From the NCBI GenBank assembly GCA_046048055.1, contig JBJOGW010000023.1, positions 1 to 10,178 on the forward strand: 10,178 bases of DNA, given 5' to 3'. The position numbers were made by a program, and so were the translations under genes. Positions 1 to 8,747 of the stretch are shown piece after piece (the stretch's first letter is position 1; every line of letters begins with the position of its first letter). The notes below the pieces were generated by a model, which made no database searches, was not told the origin of the DNA, and worked only from the letters and a program-made list of their open reading frames with translations. The DNA comes from SYAC01 sp046048055. Its GTDB lineage: Bacteria; Planctomycetota; Phycisphaerae; Phycisphaerales; SM1A02.

Positions 1-13
1 AGCGCGCCGCCGT

Positions 14-17
<4 letters not shown>
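1..17 (-). CDS. Start of next operon gene, partial (DUF58 protein expected from context)
   Basis: On the minus strand an ATG at 17-15 overlaps the TGA of the MoxR gene (16-14) as ATGA. A GGAGG lies four bases upstream of it at 26-22. Only five full codons (Met-Asn-Gly-Gly-Ala) fit before the window ends, so no product can be read from the sequence. In bacteria the gene after moxR is very often a DUF58-domain protein that works with the ATPase, and that is my guess from order alone. The overlap implies translational coupling to moxR. The start itself is well supported; the identity is not. Confidence 0.5.
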
Positions 18-1022
<1,005 letters not shown>

Positions 1023-1026
<4 letters not shown>

Positions 1027-3932
1027 TCGCCACCTCCCTGGCGGGCGCGTCGCTTGGCCGCCCGCAGTCGACCCATGGGCGTGTCATCCGGTGGCGACTC
1101 CGGCAACGACGCCGCGCGCGATGCCGCGGACTCGTCAGGCCCAGGCACCGATCCGGAGACGGGCGCCGCGGCATCCATGGGAACAGGAACGGTCGCCTCG
1201 GGCATCTCCACCACCGCCGGCCGAGGTGCCGGACCGCGGGCCCGCGCACGGGCCGTGCGCCAGGCCTGGGCCACCCGGTCGGTGTCGCGGCGAACCGGTC
1301 CCTGGCGGTCACCCCACGCCAGCGCCAGCCTTCGCGTGGCCACATCCATCACGAACAGGACCGCCGCCACAACAAGGCAGATGTCCCAGGCATGCCGCAC
1401 GGCCTCGGGAATGCGCAGACTGCCGGCCTCATGCAGACGCACGTCGGGGTCACCCACCTGGAGCAGGCGACCGCCGGTGCGAGCCGCCACGCGCTCCAGC
1501 GCGGCCATGTCGGCACCCACACGACGGAACTCGCGCGGATAGGGAAGGCTGATGGTGGCCTGCGTGAAAAGCGGTCGCGTGGAACCCGAGAGCCCGACCG
1601 CCGCGTTCACCAGGTAGGCGCCACGCTCGTCCACGCCGAACCCGCCGGTCCATCGACCCGGACCCACCTGCCGAAGCATGACTGCCGTGCTCGACCCATC
1701 GGGCTGCATCACCCGGACCTCGGCCCGTTCGGCCCGCGCGCCGGAGTCGCCGGTCACCTCCAGTTCCACGCGGGCGCGGTCGCCTTCCAGTTCGGTGCGG
1801 ATCGTCACGTCTCCGGGTGCCGAAGGCCGCAGCAGCCATCGCACCAGACCCCCGACGAACGGCTGGAAGCCGGGCCAGCCGACCCACGCCGCCGTCCATC
1901 GCCCGCCCAGATCACTGGTGAACGCGGCTCCGCGCCCCAGCCCGTGGTTCCACCAGGCCAGGATCGGGTCGGGCGGATCGGTCGGGCTGAACCAGCCGGT
2001 CACCGCGGGATCCCCGCGGACGCCGGTCACCACGTAGCCCCGCATCGGAGGCGCGCCGCCCGAGGGCAGCCACTCCGCGCGAGCCGCCTGCACCGGCGTG
2101 AACGGATCGCCCTCCCAGAGAAGCGATCGGCGGACCAGTTGCGCCTCCTTGATGAAGATCTGCGGGATGCTCACGCGGCTCTGGTCATCACGCACCTCGT
2201 AGAAGCGTCCATCGGCCACGCGGGCCAGGCGTGCCAGCAGCCCGTCGTTGGCCCCGTCTCCGATCGCCACCGAGGAGAGCGTCTGGCCCGATCGCGCCAT
2301 CTCCGCGGCGATGGCAAGGCCTTCGCCGGGATCACCCACGGTCTTTCCGTCGCTGAGCACGATCGCGTGCCGAGTGCGGGCGGATGAGCCGGCCAGCTGC
2401 TCCGACGCGGCCCGGAGGGCGGGAAACATGTTGGTGCCGCCGCCCGACTCGATCGCACGCACGCGCTGCTCGATCGAGGCCACGTTCTCGCAGGTGGTCA
2501 GCGGCACCACCACCGTGGCCTCGCCGCTGAACGCGATCACCGTGACCTCGTCGCGCGGGGAGAGCGCGCGGATCGCCTTGATGGCGGCCTCGGCGGCGAT
2601 CTGCTGCTGCGAGGCGTTGGCTCCGGCCACCGGCGAGGACATGCTGCCGCTGGCGTCGATGATGATGGCCAGCGCCCCGGACGGCAGGCGTCGCTCCTGG
2701 GGAGGGTTCATCTCGACCGGGATCGCCTTGGCCGTCTCGCTGTCCTGCCACCCCCCGGCTCCGAAACTGCGGTCGCCTCCCAGCATCAGCAGTCCGCATC
2801 CCATGTCGTGCACGCTCGAGCGCAGTCCCCGATCGGCCTCGGCATCCAGGGCCCAGCGCGGAACGTTGGCCAGCACGCACGCATCGAAATCGCCCGCCGC
2901 GAGGCGCTGGGACAGCAGCGCCACATCGATCACCTCGGCCTCCAGTCGACTGGCCGCCAGCGCCCGCAGCAGCGCCTCCACGGGCTCCTCGCCCTGCCGC
3001 ACCACGAGCACGCGCCCCTCGCCGCCCACGAAGGTGATCGACTCGCCGCGATTGTTCTCGGGGACTGCATCGCGGTCGGCGGCATCGGGCTCGAACACGG
3101 CCTCCACGCGCACGGCGCCCGAGCGCTCCACCGGCAGCGGCACGTTGAAGGCGGCAGGCCCGCCCTCAAGACGAATCCGCAGGCCCGTTCCGGGACCGGA
3201 AGGATCCAGATCCACCACGCGGCCGTCCACCTTCATCACGAGCTGGCCCTGGGCTGGCCCGGTGCTGCGGAGCACCACCCGGGCGTCCATGACCTGTCCG
3301 CGGCGAGCCCTGGCCGGTGCCCGCACCGCCTCCACCATCACGTCACCGGATCGAGGGGCCGCCACCGGCAGCACGTCGATCGGTACGCCGGCGGCCGCGG
3401 CCTGCGCCACGGCGTCGACAAGCGAACCTGCGGTATCCAGTCCGTCGCTCACCAGCAGGATGCGGTTGCGCGTGTCAGCGGGCAGCACCGCCAACGCGGT
3501 GCGGATGCCCGCGGACAGGTCGCTGGCGGTTCCGTCGCCGGCATGACGAAGCATCGCGACCCTGGCGCCCACCGCCGGAATGGACTGGATCTGCGGTTCG
3601 CGTGCCACCGTGACCGTGCCGGTGCGGTCCGTGGCGAGGGGCTCACGATCCATGGCGGCCTGGATCCATGCCTGAGCCTCGGCGAGCAGCGCCGCCGGCA
3701 TCGAGCGGCTGGCATCCGCCACCACCACCACGGTCACGCCCTCGCCTCGATGCACCAGCGAGGGACGCGACAGGCCGATCACCAGCAGCAGGATCACGAG
3801 CAGGCGAAGCGACCCTGCCGCGATCGACCGCGCCGTGCCCACGACCGCGCGCGATCGCCACGCGAGCCACGCCACGGGGATGCACGCCGCAAGCAGCACC
3901 AGCCATTCGGGACGCTCAAGGTTCAGTTGCAC
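1023..3932 (-). CDS. Membrane protein with two VWA domains and a split glutamine-amidotransferase-like domain
   Basis: This 969-residue BatA-like membrane protein probably binds partners in a metal-dependent way and serves as the target or co-factor of the MoxR ATPase. Two hydrophobic segments lie at residues 9-25 and 41-55. VWA domain 1 follows (about 67-190) with an intact metal site: DASRS 73-77, a Thr near 135 and SDG 162-164. A beta-rich linker spans about 195-300. The first half of a GATase1-like fold (about 305-410) contains LMLGGDRSFGAGGW. VWA domain 2 (about 418-585) has DASGS 426-430, Thr500 and SDG 527-529. The second GATase1-like half (about 600-703) contains GLGRGAAFTSDLGGRW and ends in VRWLLRP. 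No amidotransferase Cys-His pair is evident, so the fold is probably non-catalytic. One more membrane segment (about 848-865) precedes a Pro/Ala-rich then basic tail. GTG at 3932 is the first start after the in-frame stop of the upstream gene 18 bases away; its ribosome site is weak. The MoxR gene overlaps its stop. Architecture and order are typical of planctomycete MoxR operons as I recall them. Confidence 0.88.
1032..1037 (-). promoter_or_regulatory. Ribosome binding site for the MoxR gene
   Basis: GGAGGT on the minus strand lies five bases upstream of the GTG at 1026, inside the final codons of the VWA gene. It decides for the GTG over the in-frame ATG at 1014. Confidence 0.7.
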
Positions 3933-3950
3933 GGTGGATCCCGGCGCGCC

Positions 3951-5612
3951 TCAGGGCCCAGCGGCCGGCTTGGCGTCCAGGCGCCGCTTCCATTGCTCGA
4001 AGTACCGCTTGTGCGCTTCCTTGAGGTGCGAGGGCACCGGATCCTCCTCGGTGCCTTCTTCCAGGCCTTGCTGCACGCGGGTCACCACAACCTGCAACTG
4101 GGCCTGGCTGAGTTCGCCGCGCACGCCTTCGCCCCGCACGAACTGGCGTGCGACCGCCTCGTCCCGCAGGTCGCCGTCCCCCGCGGACTCCTCGGTGTCC
4201 GGCAATGCGCCATCGGCCAGCGCCTCGGTGCGACCGTCGGTCCGGGGCGAGCCACCCGCTCCCTTGCCACGACCCGAACCCGGGCCAGCGGCTCGGCGCT
4301 CCCACGGCATGGACCAGCCCATTTCGGATCCGCCCTTGCACTGGCCCATGGCCTTGCGCAAGACGCGCTCCATGCGCTGCTGCGATGCCGCTCGGGACAT
4401 GGACTGCTTCGCGGCGGAGGAGGACCCACGGCTCGCCTGGCTCATGCCCTGCCCCATGTTTCGGCACTGCTCCGACGCCCGTTCGGCAGACTCGACCTTC
4501 TTCTGAAGCTGTTGCTTCTGCTCAGGCGTCAGCGACGGGCTTCGCTCGATGGCCTGACGCGCCTCCGCCATCGACTCCGCCTTCGCGGGATCGATCCCGG
4601 CCTCACGCAACGCTTCATGGAACGCGGCCCGCGACGCGGCAGCCGTCTGCAACGCCTCCGCCACGCGCTGCAGGGCTTCGGTGGCGGCACGTGCCTGCTC
4701 GGCATCGCCGGACGCCGTCTGCTGGCTCAGGCGCTCGACCTCCTGCATGGCCTTGTCCAGGTCTCCGGACTTGAGAGCCTGGGAAAGGGCCCTGGCCTGG
4801 TCGGGCAGCTCCGGAAGCCCGGCGAGCATCTCGCGGAGCTGCCGTGCCTCCGACGTCTCGATCGACTCGAGTTCATCCGCCAGCCGGGACTCCATCGCGG
4901 CCGCGCGCTCCATGGCTTCGGCCTCCCTGCGAGCGGGATCCGACTCCAGACGACTGGATGCCTGACGGCGCTCCATCTCAACAAGCAGGTCCTGGAGCCG
5001 CTCGGCAGCCTCAGGGCTTTCGGCGATGGTCTCGGCGGCCCTCTGCAGCCCCTGATCGGTGGCCTCAGCGCGAGCCGCCGATTCCTCCAGCGATGTCTGC
5101 GCCACCGCTGGCGTTTCGGCCACTGGCACGGTTCGAACCGGAAGCCACCAGGCGCCCAGCGCCCAGACAGGCCATACGACCAGTGTCCAGACCGCCAACG
5201 GCGGAACCCTCCATGGGAAGGCACGCGCCACACCAGCCTGCGTGTCGCGGTTGCCGGCCAGACGATCACCGTCCTCGATGGCGGCAACGGCCATGCCATC
5301 GCGGCGACCGTGAAGCGCCAACGCGTTGGCGATGCGACCATCCAGGCCCAGTCGCTCGTCCAACTGGATGGCCGCCGAGGTGATCGTGGGCCCACGCGAC
5401 CGCCCCAGGACGAGCACGCTTGCCGCTCCACCCGCTGCGGCCCCGAGGAGGAGCGAGAGTGACATTCCGTGCGCTCCGGCCAGTCGCGTCACGGCCAGCG
5501 TGACGCAGGCCGTCACGCCGGCCACCACGATCGCGGTCGCCAGGGCGTCGAGCCGTCGCTGGGCCTGCAGCCGCCCGCGAACCCGATTGGCAAGCCTGGC
5601 GGAGGCGCTCAT
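3951..5612 (-). CDS. DUF4175-like membrane-anchored coiled-coil protein
   Basis: The protein has 553 residues and no known biochemical activity. Two membrane segments (about 24-45 and 50-70) and a third (about 137-157) lie in the first 160 residues. Between them is a conserved-looking stretch, ITSAAIQLDERLGLDGRI (77-94). From about 170 to 430 the protein is long, charged and helical, rich in Ala, Glu, Gln and Arg, and probably coiled coil; it is followed by a Gly/Ser-rich linker. The C-terminus (about 526-547, HLKEAHKRYFEQWKRRLD) resembles the end of DUF4175-like proteins often found beside VWA/MoxR genes. It is probably the first gene of the minus-strand operon and may be a scaffold for the complex. 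The open frame runs back to 6128, but that part lies opposite the exported-protein gene and encodes His/Arg/Gln-rich shadow sequence. ATG at 5612 (MSASARLANR) is therefore chosen, with a TATTCT six bases upstream and no Shine-Dalgarno sequence. Existence of the gene is near certain; the family name is moderately sure. Confidence 0.8.
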   Translation of the reverse strand: MSASARLANRVRGRLQAQRRLDALATAIVVAGVTACVTLAVTRLAGAHGMSLSLLLGAAAGGAASVLVLGRSRGPTITSAAIQLDERLGLDGRIANALALHGRRDGMAVAAIEDGDRLAGNRDTQAGVARAFPWRVPPLAVWTLVVWPVWALGAWWLPVRTVPVAETPAVAQTSLEESAARAEATDQGLQRAAETIAESPEAAERLQDLLVEMERRQASSRLESDPARREAEAMERAAAMESRLADELESIETSEARQLREMLAGLPELPDQARALSQALKSGDLDKAMQEVERLSQQTASGDAEQARAATEALQRVAEALQTAAASRAAFHEALREAGIDPAKAESMAEARQAIERSPSLTPEQKQQLQKKVESAERASEQCRNMGQGMSQASRGSSSAAKQSMSRAASQQRMERVLRKAMGQCKGGSEMGWSMPWERRAAGPGSGRGKGAGGSPRTDGRTEALADGALPDTEESAGDGDLRDEAVARQFVRGEGVRGELSQAQLQVVVTRVQQGLEEGTEEDPVPSHLKEAHKRYFEQWKRRLDAKPAAGP

Positions 5613-5618
5613 GTTGAA

Positions 5619-5624
5619 AGAATA
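5619..5624 (-). promoter_or_regulatory. Candidate -10 element (TATTCT) for the minus-strand operon
   Basis: TATTCT on the minus strand (5624 down to 5619) is separated by six bases from the ATG at 5612. That places a transcription start at or within a base or two of the start codon, so the message would be leaderless, which fits the lack of a Shine-Dalgarno sequence. No good -35 hexamer is visible at 16-18 bases upstream, so this remains a candidate. Confidence 0.4.
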
Positions 5625-5642
5625 GCCGCGTGGACACGGTGT

Positions 5643-5648
5643 TAGCAT
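5643..5648 (+). promoter_or_regulatory. Candidate -10 element (TAGCAT) for the exported-protein gene
   Basis: TAGCAT lies exactly six bases before the ATG at 5655, mirroring the opposite-strand arrangement 19 bases away. The same hexamer forms the -10 of the better-supported feoA promoter at 6433-6438. The -35 is not convincing: TTGAAA at 5614-5619 is 23 bases away, too far for a normal spacer. No Shine-Dalgarno sequence precedes the ATG, which would suit a leaderless message. Confidence 0.4.
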
Positions 5649-5654
5649 GAGCGC

Positions 5655-6401
5655 ATGCGATCGATCGTGATGGCGGTGGCTCTGCTGCTGCCGCTGCTGC
5701 AGCCCCGGATGGCCCACGGCCAGGACTCGGAAGCCCTGAAGCGGCTCCAGCAGGAGAATCAGCGCCTTCAGCGCGAATTGCAGGACGCGCGACAACGGAT
5801 CCGCGAGCTCGAGTCCATGACGGGAGCCAAGCCTGTCCAGGCCCCGCAGCCGCCCGCCGGATCGCGCGATCCCGGCACGGAGCCCTGGGGCAACCCCAAT
5901 GCGGTCCTGCGAAGCCTGGCAGTCAAGTTGCGCGAGGACCTGCAGGAGAAGGGGCAGGCCATTCCCACGCCCGATGCGGACCGGAAGGTGTGGTCCAGTT
6001 ACCGTCAGCGCGCCGCCCGATGGATCGAGGTCATGCAGAAGTTCGAGCAGCCGATCGAGTGGCGCATCCGGGTGAGCGAGTGCGTGCAGGTGAATGCACA
6101 GCCCCGGGAACTGGAGTTCGTGGGGCATGTGCTGCGAGCCGATGGATCCCGAGTGGAGCCGGCCTTCACCTTCAGGTGTCCGGCCACCTCGGTGCCGGAC
6201 CTGGAACCCGCCAAGTCGATCGGCGACTGGATCCTGAGGGCACGGGTGCTGCCGCAGCTCACACTGCAGCCGGAGATCACCTCGGAGGAGCCCGCCAATC
6301 CGTTCGGCCTGACCCCCACGATCGCGCCCCAGGTGGAAGCCCGCCTTCGGTTCGTGGTGCAGTCGCTTCAGCCGGCACCCGCGGACGTGTTCGCCCCGTG
6401 A
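5655..6401 (+). CDS. Exported coiled-coil protein of unknown function
   Basis: I do not recognise this 248-residue protein. It starts with a signal-peptide pattern: Met-Arg-Ser, a hydrophobic core at about residues 5-15, and a likely cleavage site around AHG-Q (20-23). A short heptad-rich coiled coil follows (about 25-56, LKRLQQENQRLQRELQDARQ), then a Pro-rich linker (60-80). The remaining region (about 82-240) alternates helical stretches (KLREDLQEKG, RQRAARWIEVMQKF) with beta-like segments (IEWRIRVSECVQV, ARLRFVVQSL), suggesting a globular domain. The only two cysteines, C143 and C175, could form a disulfide outside the cytoplasm. ATG at 5655 is chosen because the earlier ATG at 5647 runs into a stop after seven codons. 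It is transcribed away from the DUF4175-like gene and lies upstream of the feo promoter, so it may relate to either neighbour or to neither. That it is a real exported protein is well supported; its role is not. Confidence 0.8.
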   Translation: MRSIVMAVALLLPLLQPRMAHGQDSEALKRLQQENQRLQRELQDARQRIRELESMTGAKPVQAPQPPAGSRDPGTEPWGNPNAVLRSLAVKLREDLQEKGQAIPTPDADRKVWSSYRQRAARWIEVMQKFEQPIEWRIRVSECVQVNAQPRELEFVGHVLRADGSRVEPAFTFRCPATSVPDLEPAKSIGDWILRARVLPQLTLQPEITSEEPANPFGLTPTIAPQVEARLRFVVQSLQPAPADVFAP

Positions 6402-6409
6402 TCGGTGGT

Positions 6410-6438
6410 TTGAACGCGCGTCGCATCGCCCCTAGCAT
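6410..6438 (+). promoter_or_regulatory. Sigma70-like promoter of the feo operon
   Basis: TTGAAC at 6410-6415 is followed by a 17-base spacer and TAGCAT at 6433-6438, a good match in sequence and spacing to housekeeping promoters. The ATG of feoA at 6449 is 10 bases beyond the -10, so the leader would be only a few bases long. A perfect 6-base inverted repeat, TCGCAT at 6421-6426 and ATGCGA at 6437-6442, brackets the region around the -10 and could bind a regulator, though six bases can arise by chance in GC-rich DNA. No classical Fur box is apparent. Confidence 0.55.
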
Positions 6439-6448
6439 GCGATCCGGC

Positions 6449-6727
6449 ATGGATCGGTCCCCGTCCCACCCGCAGCGTCCCCGGATCCCGCTCACGCAGC
6501 TGGCCCGAGGCCAGCGTGCCACGCTGGAGAGCGGTTGCATGGCCGGCCTGGCCGAACACGACCAGTGCCTGCTTCGGGCCATGGGCGTGCACGAGCACTG
6601 CGAACTGCGGGTGTGCAAGCCCGGCGAGCCCTGCATCATCCAGGTGGAGCGCACCAGGTTCGGATTGAGCGGTCCCGTGGCGAACCGGTTGATGGTGACG
6701 CCGTGCGACGGCTCCGGGGCGTGCTGA
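6449..6727 (+). CDS. feoA: FeoA, small SH3-like protein of ferrous iron uptake
   Basis: FeoA is a small cytoplasmic beta-barrel (SH3-like) protein needed for Fe(II) uptake through FeoB. The 92-residue product has the usual pattern: PLTQLARGQRATL at about residues 14-26, a helix ending CLLRAMGVHEHCELRVC (40-56), then PCIIQVERTRFGLS (61-74) and a closing strand NRLMVTP (79-85). FeoA proteins are typically 75-90 residues, so there is a small N-terminal extension. It is unusually rich in cysteine, with seven at positions 30, 40, 51, 56, 62, 86 and 92. ATG at 6449 is preferred because it lies just downstream of the promoter's -10. An in-frame ATG at 6437 would add four residues but overlaps that -10. 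The stop is one base before the feoB GTG, which supports the assignment independently of sequence similarity. Confidence 0.85.
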   Translation: MDRSPSHPQRPRIPLTQLARGQRATLESGCMAGLAEHDQCLLRAMGVHEHCELRVCKPGEPCIIQVERTRFGLSGPVANRLMVTPCDGSGAC

Positions 6728-6728
6728 C

Positions 6729-8747
6729 GTGAGCGCGGGCATCGGTGCGGCGGCCTCCCTTCCGGGAGCGGGCATCCGCACCCTTCGAGCCGCACTGCTT
6801 GGACAACCCAACACCGGCAAGACCACGCTGTTCAACCGTCTCTGCGGGGCCCGGGCCCGCACCGCCAACCTGCCGGGAACCACCGTCGAGAGCCGGGTGG
6901 GTCTGACGCGGGTGCAAGGCCGCGACATGGAGGTCATGGATCTGCCGGGCAGCTACGGACTGCACCTGGAACTGCCGGAGAGCCGTCTCTGTCGCGCGTG
7001 CATCGAGGGGCGCATCGGCGACTGCGCCCCGGACGTGGTGGTGCTGGTGGCGGATGCCACCAATCTGGCCAAATCCCTGCGGTTCGCGGTGCAGGCGCTC
7101 CGAAGGCGCCTGCCCTGCGTGGTGGCCGTCACGCTGGCCGACGAGGCGCGACGCAAGGGCCTGAGTCTGGACGCCGTCAAGCTGCGGGCCCGGCTCGGCT
7201 GCCCGGTGTGCGTGACCAGCGGACGCACCGGCGAGGGCGTGCGCGAACTGTCGGAGCAGGCCTGGTGCACGGCGGTCGCGGGCCTGGACCAGGCTGCCTT
7301 CGAGCAACGCTGCGCCCTGCTGCCCGATGGCGACGAGTCGGCCGTGGCGGCCTGGTGCAGCGTGACGGTGGCCGAGAGCGTGGGTGGGCAACGGGCGATC
7401 TCCAGCGAAAGCATGAGCGACCGCGTGGACGCGGCCCTGACGCACCCGGTGTCGGGCGCTGCGGTCTTCATCATGGTGATGGCGGTGCTGTTCGCGGGCA
7501 TCTTCTGGCTGGCGCAGTTCCCCATGGAGGCCATCGACTGGATCTTCTCCAACGTGGGCGGCTGGCTTGGGACGGTGCTGCCGCAGGGACCGATCCGGGA
7601 CCTGGCGGTCGACGGCGTGGTGGGCGGCGTGGCGGGCACGGTGGTCTTCCTGCCGCAGATCGCCTTGCTGTTCTTCATGCTGAGCCTGCTCGAGGACAGC
7701 GGCTACCTGGCCCGTGCGGCCTTCGCGGCGGACCGGTTCATGCGGCGATTCGGACTGCCGGGTCAGGCGTTCGTGCCCCTGCTCTCGAGCCATGCCTGCG
7801 CGTTGCCGGGCATCATGAGCACACGCCTGATTCCCGATCCGCGCGACCGGCTGGCCACGATCCTGGTGGCGCCCTTCATGAGCTGCACGGCACGACTGCC
7901 GGTGTATGTGCTGCTGATCTCCGTGCTCTTCACCGGGCGTCCATGGCTGGCGGCGCTGGCCTTCATCGGCTGCTACGCCACCGGTGCCACGGCCGGCGCC
8001 CTGACCGCCCTGCTGGCGCGGCGCACGCTGCTTCGCGGCCCGGCACGACCGATGATGCTGGAGTTGCCGCCCTACCGGCGACCCAGCCTGCGTGCGGCGG
8101 CGTGGATGACGCTGGACCGCGCCACGCTGTTCCTGCGCAACGCGGGCACCATGATCCTGGCCATCTGCGTGGTGATGTGGTGGCTGAGCGCCTACCCACG
8201 GGCCCAGCCCACCGACGAGATGACGGCCCGCTTCGCGCAGGCCCAGACCCTTCGAGCGTCGGGCACCATGGATGGCATCACGCGCGCCGCGGTGCTGGAG
8301 GTGGAGACCGACGCCATGATGTCGCGTGCGCAGCAGATGCAGAGCTTCGCCGGCCGGATCGGACGCCTGGCCCAGCCCGCGTTCGCGCCGCTGGGCTTTG
8401 ACGAGCAGCTGACCGTGGCCACGCTCACCAGCTTCCTGGCCCGCGAGGTGTTCGTGAGCACCCTGGCCGTGTTGCAGGGCGCTCCGGAGGAGGACGAACG
8501 CCAGGTGATCGAGCGGATCGCCCAGGGACGGCGCGGCGATGGCGGACCGCTGCTGGACACGCCCACGGCGGCCGCGCTGCTGGTGTTCTTCACGCTGGCC
8601 ATGCAGTGCCTGCCCACGCTGGCGCTGGTTCGCCGCGAGACCGGCTCGTGGAGATGGCCCCTGCTGCAACTGACGTGGATGAGTGGACTGGCCTGGGGCG
8701 GCGGCGCTCTGGTCCGATGGATCCTTCTGGCGATGGAGGTGCGCTGA
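6729..8747 (+). CDS. feoB: FeoB, ferrous iron transporter with cytoplasmic G domain
   Basis: FeoB is the inner-membrane Fe(II) permease with a GTP-binding N-terminal domain. In this 672-residue copy G1 is GQPNTGKT (25-32), the G2 Thr is at 51 or 52 and G3 is DLPG (71-74). G4 reads TLAD (135-138) where FeoB normally has an Asn first, and G5 is around SGRTGEG (164-170). Membrane helices begin near 241. The two pore signatures are present: LLSSHACALPGIM (351-363, with C357) and LVAPFMSCTARLPVY (379-393, with C386). The closing LTSFLAREVFVSTLA is at 566-580. A charged helical insert (about 490-540) lies between membrane segments. The protein is shorter than E. coli FeoB (773 residues) but complete. 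Cysteines 88, 91 and 99 cluster in the G domain. GTG at 6729 follows the feoA stop by one base, so translation is probably coupled. The small membrane protein starts at its last base. Confidence 0.95.
   Translation: MSAGIGAAASLPGAGIRTLRAALLGQPNTGKTTLFNRLCGARARTANLPGTTVESRVGLTRVQGRDMEVMDLPGSYGLHLELPESRLCRACIEGRIGDCAPDVVVLVADATNLAKSLRFAVQALRRRLPCVVAVTLADEARRKGLSLDAVKLRARLGCPVCVTSGRTGEGVRELSEQAWCTAVAGLDQAAFEQRCALLPDGDESAVAAWCSVTVAESVGGQRAISSESMSDRVDAALTHPVSGAAVFIMVMAVLFAGIFWLAQFPMEAIDWIFSNVGGWLGTVLPQGPIRDLAVDGVVGGVAGTVVFLPQIALLFFMLSLLEDSGYLARAAFAADRFMRRFGLPGQAFVPLLSSHACALPGIMSTRLIPDPRDRLATILVAPFMSCTARLPVYVLLISVLFTGRPWLAALAFIGCYATGATAGALTALLARRTLLRGPARPMMLELPPYRRPSLRAAAWMTLDRATLFLRNAGTMILAICVVMWWLSAYPRAQPTDEMTARFAQAQTLRASGTMDGITRAAVLEVETDAMMSRAQQMQSFAGRIGRLAQPAFAPLGFDEQLTVATLTSFLAREVFVSTLAVLQGAPEEDERQVIERIAQGRRGDGGPLLDTPTAAALLVFFTLAMQCLPTLALVRRETGSWRWPLLQLTWMSGLAWGGGALVRWILLAMEVR
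8735..8740 (+). promoter_or_regulatory. Ribosome binding site for the FeoB-associated small gene
   Basis: GGAGGT ends six bases before the ATG at 8747. It is embedded in the last codons of feoB and confirms that the small reading frame is a translated gene. Confidence 0.75.

Noticed and set aside
5614..5619. TTGAAA as the -35 element for the exported-protein gene
   Set aside because: It is 23 bases from the TAGCAT hexamer, too far for a normal spacer, and overlaps the minus-strand -10 candidate.
5613..6128. N-terminal extension of the minus-strand DUF4175-like frame up to 6128
   Set aside because: It lies entirely opposite the exported-protein gene, gives His/Arg/Gln-rich low-quality sequence, and the conserved membrane protein begins at 5612.
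6402..6448. Terminator between the exported-protein gene and feoA
   Set aside because: Only a 6-base inverted repeat with a 10-base loop and no T-run is present; it overlaps the promoter instead.
6998..8401. Plus-strand frame overlapping feoB in another frame (467 residues)
   Set aside because: It is Gly/Arg/Ala-rich shift-frame sequence inside feoB, whose own frame carries all the family motifs.
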